A DNA stretch of 64,000 nucleotides from Corylus avellana (lineage: Eukaryota > Streptophyta > Magnoliopsida > Fagales > Betulaceae): the NCBI RefSeq assembly GCF_901000735.1, contig NC_081543.1:10833921-10897920 (forward strand). Direction: 5' to 3'. The translations under genes were made by a program, and so were the position numbers. A model generated the notes under the pieces. That model saw nothing but the letters and a program-made list of their open reading frames with translations. It ran no database searches and was not told where the DNA came from. Below, piece after piece: positions 56,391 to 64,000 of this stretch; the stretch's first letter is position 1; the number at the start of each line of letters is the position of its first letter.

Positions 56391-58422
56391 GAGGGGGGGG
56401 GGGGGGATGGACCATATAGCATATATATCCCCACACTTTTATAATGATATCGATTTCTCTCCAATGCTCGTACGCGTTATTTTTAAATATGTTGCCGTTG
56501 CACAGCATATTAACTATTATTGAAGTTCTATATATATATGCTATATATATGTGTATTATTGTTGGTGGCCTTATGTCCCGCTTGCACACATCTTTCATGA
56601 TATCAATTTCTCCCAATATGTGTAACATTTAAAAAAATACGTTACGCGTGTATTAACCATTCTCATATCAATGATATTTCTGGTAAAGTTATGTAACATC
56701 CCCCCCCTGCGTGATGGATGTGTCGTGTTATTGTTGGGGGACCTTTCTCTCTATGTGTGTGTGGGGGGGGGGGGGGGGGGTCTCTCTATATATATGTGTG
56801 TGTGTGTGGTGGGGGGAGGGGGGATATATATATGTATGTATGTGGGGTGGGGGGGGTGCTTGGGGTCTCTGCTATATATATGTGTGTGTGTGTGTGTGTG
56901 TGGTGGGGGGAGGGATATGCCTTATATGTATGTATGTGGGGGTGGGGGGATATATATGTGTGTGTGTGTTGGGAGAGGTATATCCCTATATATACTCTAT
57001 ATTGTGTGTGTGTTGGGGGGGGGGGGAGGGATATATATATATATGCCCATATATATGGGGGGATATATCCCCTCCCCCGGACTAAAACTTTAAAAACTCT
57101 TCTAAATTCATCTTTACAATTTATTTAGGTGAAAGGATGACTCGACCAAACCCGGCGTTAAATTCAAGTAAGGGGACACAACACCAAAAACCCCAACAAA
57201 TTTTTTTTATAAATCTTTTGAAAAATGTTGGAGATTTTATAAAGGATTCACTTACATGATTTTCAATTACACTTGCTTTCATTTTTTTAATGCCAAGTTT
57301 TACTCAATCATATGTCATTGTTTAGAAATTTTACATGTTACAGTTACCATATTTCATGATTTATGCATGACTGCAATTATGAATGAAAAGAGCTCTCGAA
57401 GTTCATGGCATAGCATACAGTTACAGATGAGCTTACAGATCATATGAAATGTTATATGTGTATTCATGGTTTTAAATGTTTAACCCGAGACACGATTATA
57501 GTGACGAACGGTACCGCATAGGATAGCAGGGCAAGCGCACCGAAGGACGATTACGAGAAGGTGTGTGTTACCGGCCAGGTGGCCTTCACCTAGGGAAGTT
57601 CCCAACCTGGTAGCTCTCCCCTGTGACGACAGAATGAGCATATAGGTCCTTCGGGACAAGCCAACGTGTGCTGCTCACGGTAAAAATTGTGGCGTCGGGT
57701 CAAAAGGGTAAAACAACAGTTTTGAAAGAAAGAAAAAGGAAGTGCTTGTACATCTCATAAGTCACTTAATATTCTTGTATTAATTGTCATTTATTTTATT
57801 TATTGTGCATAACTGATATTATAGCATAACATCTGCATTGCATGTTTTGTAGCATTTTGGCGTTGTGGCTACTTACTGAGTTGTCGAACTCACCCTTTTT
57901 CCCTTTAAATTTTTCAGATGCAGCTGTACATTATAATCCTGAGAATGGGTATTCCCGTAGGCGTTCTTGCTCTTGAGAACCCTATTATATGGCCCTATGC
58001 TTGGGATACCTGGACTTACTGCTTTGCGGAGCCGTAGGAGTGTTAGAGCTTGAGAGTCCAATGGGTTGCTAAGATCAAGCCATTATTGTGCAGACTTTTG
58101 TTTTTTTGTAGACTGCACAATTTTTGTTATGTATATATATAGGAGAACACTTGACACATGGGGAGGCTATAACCCCCTATAGTGGTCTCTTTTGTTTATG
58201 CCTCCTCACATGACTTGAAATGTTTGTTTGGATTCCCAACTCATGTAAACGAGATTTTTTGGTAAATGTTCTTAGTAAAACACTAACTTTACATGACTTT
58301 TGACTTCCTATTTTTTCCTTGGCATAGTACTAATATAATGATCTCTGATAATTGTTTCTTAATTGTTGTGATTTTCTTTTAAGTTCGCGTTTCCCCTATT
58401 CACCTTATTCGGGAGCGTGACA
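55618..58422 (+). repeat. 3' LTR of the gypsy element (2.8 kb)
   Basis: Starts TGTGACATCT right after the purine tract aaggggaggagaa and ends GGAGCGTGACA at 58422, where host sequence matching unit 1 (ataataatgcaaaag) resumes. The segment 57480-57700 (for example accggccaggtggccttcac) looks like LTR body shared by this class of elements. The middle is low-complexity. Confidence 0.85.
56345..57075. repeat. G-run / TG / TA composite low-complexity block
   Basis: Repeated modules of a G run (up to about 18), TATATA and GTGTGT fill about 700 bases. All three plus-strand frames stay open here only because the sequence is low-complexity; no protein is implied. Confidence 0.85.
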
Positions 58423-58555
58423 ATAATAATGCAAAAGAATTAGATGGGCCAAAAACATTGCTTTAATTAGTACAACCATATATATATATATCTTTACTTA
58501 AAGATATATAAAAAGTGGGAATGGCTTCCAAACAGTAACTTTTTTTTTGCACTTT

Positions 58556-58870
58556 AAATTTACTATTTTTTCATTATTCTTTGTTCATCATGATTTAGTT
58601 AGATAATGTTATTTTTATCTTTTGACATTTTTTTAGATTACGAAATTACTAATTTGCCCTTCATGAATCTAATGAATTTAAAAAGTTGTTTGGATATTTT
58701 TGTCTTTTATTTAAATTTACTATTTTATCCTTGCTCTTTGTTCATCATTAGTTAGATAAGGTTATTTTTGTCTTTTGACATTTCTTTAGATTGAGAAATT
58801 ACTAATTTGCCCTTCCTGAATCTAATGAATTTAAAAAATTGTCTGGATATTTTTGTCTTTTATATTTAAA
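58556..58870 (+). repeat. Tandem duplication of about 157 bp inside the Helitron
   Basis: aaatttactattttttcatt (58556) and aaatttactattttatcctt (58713) begin two consecutive, diverged copies that both end with ggatatttttgtcttttat. Confidence 0.8.
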
Positions 58871-59817
58871 TTACCATTTTGCCCTCTTAGTAGGTAAAGA
58901 GCCAAACTTTGTGAGAGATATTTTTTGGTCTTTTATGAAGGAAGCTTCAGGAATGGGCGAGATTCAGATTCAGAAGTAATTAATGGGCAAGAAAGAAGAG
59001 GGATTTTTTTTTTTTTTTTTCATTTGTAGAAGTGTGCAGAAGTCAAAAACAAAATCTACATAAACCGATTTTGTAATCAGAAAAGGAATGGAGGAGAAAG
59101 GAGTAAAAAAAAAAAAAAAAAATCTACCTGGAACTATTTTGATTCAGAGAAGAAATGGAGGAGAAAAGGCGAATCAATTTTTTTTTATTATTTCTTGTCA
59201 ACCTCTTTGTTACTACAAAGAAAGAGTACAAGAGTAGAAAAAAAAATCTGCCTAGAAATCCATCAATTTACTCCCACTTCCCTCCTATTTCTTTGTTAAT
59301 TTCTTCCTCTCTTTGTCCAGAACAGAGAGAAAGATCAAGAGAGACGAGCGGAGAGTGAGATGTTGAGATAGAGGGAGAAGCTGAGAAACAAACTAAAATA
59401 GCTATTGCTGGATACTGCTTCCTCAGGTTAGTGATTGGGTATTGCTATTGCTTGTTTTTTTGTTTTTTTGTTTTTTTTTTTTTTGTGTGTGGGAAGATGA
59501 TTTAGTGGTAAAGTATTGACCTTTGGATGATTGGTCTTATTGTGAATAACGTACTAATATGTGGTTGGTTTGGATTTTCTGGGATAGGTTTCCTTATGAT
59601 TTGGCTTATGGGTATTGGTTTGAAATATGTGATTGAAGGTATTCTTTTTTTTCTTTTTCTTTTTTTGTTCTTTTTCTTTTTCTAAGCAAATAAAGAAAAA
59701 ATTGTGGTTTGCTATTTATTCTCATGGTTTGGCAGCGTAATTGGACAATGTAATTGGACGAAATTATCGGGCTACAGCTGAACATGTAATTCTGGTGATT
59801 TTGTTAAGAAGAAAACT

Positions 59818-59853
59818 ATGGCTTCGGTTACAAGAGAAGAGTATGTTGAGAAG
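59818..59853 (+). pseudogene. Exon-like fragment carried by the Helitron
   Basis: Twelve codons (MASVTREEYVEK) begin at an ATG and end with AAG followed by GTAATA, a possible donor. Upstream, 59290-59430 resembles a purine-rich 5' UTR with its own donor (cctcag|gttagt). A Glu/Lys-rich frame at about 59950-60016 ends with a stop. These could be pieces of a captured host gene, which I cannot identify. Confidence 0.3.
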
Positions 59854-60016
59854 GTAATAAAGATTTGTTATTGTTTATTGTTGATGAATGTGTAATTTGC
59901 ATGATGAAGGGTGTGATTGGGTGCCTGTGACGCGAGCTTGTTGTAGATCGAGAAATAATTTTCGAAAAAAAATCGAGGAGGAAGAGAAGGAGAAGCTTCA
60001 GAAGCAACAAGATTGA

Positions 60017-62271
60017 GTTTTTATAGAATTTTGTGAAATTTAGTGTCTTTTTTAGTGAGGTTTGTTGTTTGTCTTGTTTGATGGTTAATTTTTTTTGTTC
60101 GTTGAGGGAGGAAGAAATTCAATTAAGGCACATTGAGGTTACAATTTTTCATGGAACCTTTCAAACTTTGTCCCTTTGTATGGGGGGTAAGTGTGTATGT
60201 GATTACTGTCTATATTTTACTCGTTCTGAAGTATTTGTTTTAATATTTTTGAGAGCTTGTTTTCATGACTATATATCAATTCTGGAAACTACTCGCCAAC
60301 TTTTACTTACATGGACTGGTAAGATTTTTTTTTCCCACATACTGCTTAAAGCATTAGCATGTTTCTATTGTTTGGTTGGATTGTATGCTATCTTGTTCTC
60401 TCTACCCCAATATTGTGGCAAGTTGATGGATATGATGTTGAAGTCTTTTTGTTTTGTGGATCTTTCTAAATATGTGCAATTATAAGTTTTGTGGCTGGAA
60501 TATGGTCTATGGCATCAGATTTTTAGTTCTGAGTTGTGCAGAGAGAGAGAGAGAGAGAGAGAGGGGTCTAAATAGTGTGCCTGCCAAATTTTTTTTGTAT
60601 AGAGGCTTGTTTGCACATATGCACACAAATACACGTAAAAATGGTGCTCCAAGTTTTGTTTTCAGAGAGTTGTGGAAAGGTAGAGAATGCCTATATATAT
60701 TCTTTGGTAGAGAAGGCCTTTATCCTGTCCGACAACCAAATATGGTTTTCCCAGAATATGATGCTACAAGCCTTGCTTATTGTTATTGTCATTTATCTTT
60801 AATGTTAACAAAGACTACAAGGAAAGAGGAAAAAAAAAAAGAAAAAGACCAATGAAAAATACCTGCTTGAAAATAAAGAGAATCAGAATAGTGAGATACT
60901 TTTTGAACATCTAATGTTATGCCTTTGTTATGGTTTATTTTTATTTATATTTTCCTTTGTAAATCCAACTTGGTTGCCAATGGCAATTGAGGAGCAGATT
61001 AGACACATCCTATTTGAATTGTAGCATTCATTTGCTGCTGGGTTTGGTGCTTAATCTTTTGGTTCATAGTAAGAAACAGTTGGGGCTTGGATAAAAGGAT
61101 GCTGACCGGGTGTCTTGCTATTACATACCTTACAAACAATATCCCTTTTGATTATATAAATAACTTATCCACATACATTCAAACTAGGACAGATTTGTGT
61201 GACTCTGTTAGCAAGTTCTGAAATTTTTTAATTATTCTGAGATTGGGTTTGTTATAATGCTAGATTTTGAAGAAGTCGAATAAAGTTTATATTTTTGAAG
61301 CGTTGGTTTAATTTGCAATATGATTGTTGATTGATTCGTATCTTAATATTTTTTGATAAGTAATATGTTGAAGATCATTTTAGAATAAGATTTACACTAT
61401 ATGTGTGTTTCTTTTCCTTGGTTCTATTGGTTAACAAACAGATTGGTGATATGTTGAGATTCCCATTTTTGTTTGTGTGAAGGAAATTTTGTTTGTGTGA
61501 AGGAAAGTGATTTGCACACGAGAAGAACTTGGCATACAAAGTTTGTTGATAAGATTTTGGAGGCAGTGAAACCAATTAGTTTGGAAGTTCCATAGGCAAC
61601 TGCAAAGTCGAAACAGGCCCTATGCAAGTACAAGCTAACCTGAAGGTACTATTTCAGTTCATTGTTTTTCATAGTCATTGTGTTTGACTCATATGTAGAG
61701 ATTTGCTTCGATATGTATTGGTAAGATTGTTACAGGTACAATGATTGTTTGGTTGCTGATTGGCCATATATCTTTGTATAGTTCCTTTTTTGTTAGATTG
61801 CATGGTTCCTATTCTAATATATTTTGAAGTGTACTACAATCAGGTAGCTTACTAGGGAGATCAATGCACAGACGAAGGGAGTGGCAACAAAAATTAAATG
61901 CAAGAGAAGAGATTGGCACACGGACTTAGGGTCTTTCGAAAAGAACTACATTCAACGAAGACAAATAAATACATTTTTATTATATAGAATATTAATTTAT
62001 TTTCCTATAATAGCATATTAAGAATACAAACACATGATCTCTTTTGTGGTTACAATATGTGTTTGCCCTTTATAGGAGTTTTTTTTTTTTTTGTACATCA
62101 TATCTACTCACTTTTGTAATGTTATTCATGTGTAAGAATTTAAATGTGAACTTGTTTAAGGACTAAATATTGAATTTATGTTATTAATACTTTTTATAGA
62201 TGATCTTTAGATTTTAATTTTAAATATCACATAATGAATTACATATATTATTATTGAACACAGAGAATCAA
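60017..62271. other. Helitron interior, no gene seen
   Basis: AT-rich sequence with a GA microsatellite at 60541-60563. The 150-codon frame at 60033-60485 is Cys/Phe/Leu-rich by chance composition and has no domain. A short frame near 61488-61599 (TWHTKFVDKILEAVKPISLE) looks somewhat protein-like and may be another captured piece. Confidence 0.4.
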
Positions 62272-62290
62272 GCACGTGCCTTGCACGTGC
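62272..62290. other. Helitron 3' hairpin
   Basis: GCACGTGC, three-base loop ctt, GCACGTGC. The stem ends 11 bases before the element's end, the usual spacing for the Helitron termination hairpin. Confidence 0.85.
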
Positions 62291-62437
62291 CATCCCACTT
62301 GTAATGACAAATGGGTTGAGGAAAGATAAACAAAAGAAAATACCTTAGTGAGAAACCTGTCACAAAGAAAGAGAGAGGCCGAAAACGATGGTTTGCTTTT
62401 GGGGTACGGGTTACCAATGTCCGATTGCAATATATAA

Positions 62438-62459
62438 GCGGGAAAGTTGGCGCGGGAAA
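62438..62459 (-). promoter_or_regulatory. Paired E2F consensus sites in the F-box B promoter
   Basis: GCGGGAAA at 62438-62445 and 62452-62459 (TTTCCCGC on the minus strand). Because host sequence continues from F-box B across the two insertions, these belong to F-box B, now about 11.3 kb from its start codon. The candidate 5'-UTR exon is at about 62345-62435. Confidence 0.5.
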
Positions 62460-62582
62460 CTAAGGCGCCAACTTGTACTTGCCCCCAAAAAAAAATGCTT
62501 AAAAGAGTAATTACTAAAATTTAATAGTGATGTATTCTAAGTTTAATAGTAATTGTAAAAGTTATATGGATTCAAAAAATGG

Positions 62583-63209
62583 GTTAAGTACCTTTTGTTC
62601 CATGTGGTTTAACAACTTTATTTTTTTATCATTTTAGTTTTGTTTTGTATTATAGATGGTACCTCAATAATCATTAAAAACGAAGATGGTACCTCTGTTC
62701 AAAAATTGACGAAAATTCACATTAACACCCCTAAAATATTGACACTTGTCCATAAACCTAATTATAAATTAAAAAATAATAATAATAATAATTTTTAAAA
62801 AAAATTAAAATGATTAAAAACATTAAATTTAATTAATTTTTTTTTAAATAAAAAAAAAAATTGGAAAAGGGGTGGACGGCCACCCCCATTTTGCCTTAAG
62901 GGGTGGCCGGTCACCCACATTTTGCCTTAAGGGGTGGTCGGCCACCTCTGGCTAGTTTGGGGGGGTGGCCGAGCCACCCCTAGCAGCCTTGGGGGTGGAT
63001 TCAGCCACCCCCATTTTTAATTATGTATATGGACAAATGTTAGCTTTTTAGGGTGTTGACGTGGATTTTCGTCAATTTTTGGACGTAATTTAAATGGAGA
63101 TACTATCTTCGTTTTTAACCATTATTGAGGTACCATTTATGATACAAAATAAAATCGAGGGGGCAAAAAATAAAATTGTTAAACTACAAGGACCAAAAAA
63201 GTATTTAAC
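62583..63209. repeat. Non-autonomous inverted-repeat element, third copy
   Basis: Direct paralogue of 30868-31554 with the same ends (gttaagtacctttt, gtatttaac) and a GC-rich core at 62868-63012 (ggggtggccggtcaccc, ggtggccgagccacc). Confidence 0.75.
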
Positions 63210-63874
63210 AAAAAAAAAAAAAAAAAAGTCATACTTATTGCAATGCTTTTATATTTTTGAAGCAATACTATTTATTTATCATTATTTCAAACTAAAATGA
63301 CGTGACAAAGAAAATTCGCAATCAATTTTTTTATCAAGTGTTAATTCAAAGGTAAATTACCACTTTCACATCATCATTTTAATAATAAATCATAATTAAG
63401 AATATTGTCCGCCGCCCTGTGGCATAAAAAAGAGCAAGAGATCCACCACATTATCAGATGCCCTTCATTGTTCATGCTATCAAATTAGACACTTTATTAG
63501 GAATTGGTGTTAAAATGATCAGAAGAAAAGTGGAAAACCTTAATATTATTGAAAAAATAAAATTACAAATTTGACTTAAAAAAAAAAAAAAAAAACTCAA
63601 GAATTTGACCAACCCAAACCACCCACGTCGGTTCTACATGCATGCAGTCTTCTTTCTCTTTTCTGAGCCTACATGCAATCACCTTTATTTTCCACGTGTG
63701 CTATATCTTTATCTTATTTTTTAATCAATTATTATCTAATAAGCACAATCCTAAATCAACCACAATTATATTAAATATATAATTAAATCCAAAATCAGAC
63801 GTCTAAAAGGACTTCCACTTCCTTTCCCTCTAAAAATACTCGCCACCCCTCTACAGTAGATCCATTACACAGAG
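63210..63874. other. Spacer of the last unit, no gene seen
   Basis: Direct paralogue of 31555-32229. The TATAAATA seen in units 1 and 2 reads taaaaata here (about 63831-63840). Confidence 0.5.
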
Positions 63875-64000
63875 ATGGCCAGAGTTGAAGTATCTGTAAA
63901 CTAGAGAATTTGTCTAAGAGTGAGAGTAGTACAAGAATAATTTGCGAAGCTTGCTATGAGAAAGTTCGGAAGATAATCGATCTGATGAACAAGGCAAGTG
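63875..64000 (+). pseudogene. Cys-rich (BTB/POZ-like) relic of the last unit, cut by the window end
   Basis: From the ATG at 63875 the frame closes after nine codons, but the next frame reads SICKLENLSKSESSTRIICEA and then CYEKVRKIIDLMNKAS to the window end, keeping the C-x2-C / C-x2-C-Y-E spacing. A BOB copy should follow beyond base 64000, as in units 1 and 2. Confidence 0.45.

Larger units (their letters stand above)
51993..58422 (+). mobile_element. 5'-deleted Ty3/gypsy retrotransposon (Tekay/Del-like chromovirus)
   Basis: Starts abruptly inside the Gag zinc knuckle ([16 protein letters not shown]) and runs through protease, reverse transcriptase, RNase H and integrase with a C-terminal chromodomain-like block, then a polypurine tract (aaggggaggagaa) and one complete 3' LTR of 2.8 kb. 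The 5' LTR, the leader and most of gag are gone, along with about 200 bases of host sequence (30305-30507 in unit 1). The domain order and the long LTR fit the Tekay/Del chromovirus group. The copy is dead. Confidence 0.9.
58491..62301 (+). mobile_element. Non-autonomous Helitron, 3.8 kb
   Basis: The 5' end is TCTTTACTTAAAGATATATA, close to known plant Helitron starts (TC, then an AT-rich run). The 3' end has a perfect hairpin, GCACGTGC-ctt-GCACGTGC (62272-62290), then 11 bases ending CACTTG and the host T, near the CTRR-T rule (one base off). The host base before it is A, so insertion was between A and T with no target duplication. The uninterrupted paralogue at 30576 (gaatatatataatggcaaat) shows the empty site. 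No Rep/helicase sequence was seen, so it is non-autonomous. Confidence 0.85.

Noticed and set aside
56671..57128. Three overlapping Gly/Val/Cys/Tyr-rich open frames
   Set aside because: They are translations of the G/TG/TA low-complexity block in the gypsy LTR; all three frames being open shows that no one of them is selected.
60033..60485. 150-codon plus-strand open frame as a gene
   Set aside because: No domain, Cys/Phe/Leu composition expected from T-rich DNA, no promoter or splice signals, and it lies inside a Helitron.
1..64000. tRNA, rRNA, snoRNA, CRISPR or telomere sequence
   Set aside because: None was recognised on either strand by eye; a covariance-model search would be needed to exclude small RNA genes.

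Overview
This 64-kb window is nuclear DNA of a flowering plant, almost certainly a eudicot. It is AT-rich, its genes have introns with GT-AG borders, and it carries the usual plant repeats: LTR retrotransposons primed by initiator-Met tRNA, L1-type LINE remnants, a Helitron, a CACTA fragment and many short inverted-repeat elements with GC-rich inner parts. The species cannot be named from sequence alone. A woody eudicot is plausible but unproven. Five N runs (1774-1873, 4544-4563, 33318-33417, 36185-36284, 37967-38066) show a scaffolded draft assembly.

Layout. 1-7.7 kb: two inverted arms of about 1.5 kb enclose an AT-rich interior that holds an orphan first exon. 7.7-11 kb: two degenerate LINE fragments in opposite orientation. 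11-25.7 kb is the ordinary genic part, with four intact-looking genes: a polyamine/amino-acid transporter of the PUT (LAT) family, a secreted nepenthesin-type aspartic protease, an unrecognised small coiled-coil protein with four coding exons, and an ankyrin-repeat protein resembling Arabidopsis At4g19150. The single intron of the ankyrin gene has the hallmarks of a minor-spliceosome (U12-type) intron.

26-64 kb is a tandem array built from one ancestral unit: an F-box/FBA gene (minus strand), a relic of a Cys-rich (BTB/POZ-like) gene, and a BOBBER/NudC gene (plus strand). Order: F-box A (one-base frameshift), BOB A (runs into a gap), BOB B (nonsense codon), F-box tail fragments, BOB C (intact), then F-box B, whose coding exon is split by an LTR retrotransposon and whose other parts hold a CACTA fragment, a 5'-deleted Ty3/gypsy element and a Helitron. 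Promoter sequence for a further BOB copy starts before the window ends. Only BOB C is fully intact; both F-box copies are broken in different ways.

The apparent 2.8-kb palindrome at 30-36 kb is best explained as one contig (33418-36184, bounded by gaps) placed in the wrong orientation. Flipping it gives a direct tandem duplicate whose promoter runs into BOB B.

Main points for a second look: the U12-type intron, the gag-only LTR element with exact termini and target duplication, the Helitron caught by comparison with its empty paralogous site, the repeated TCCGGAC palindromes in the LTR, the candidate heat-shock and E2F sites kept among paralogous promoters, and the 122-bp duplication that copies a splice acceptor.
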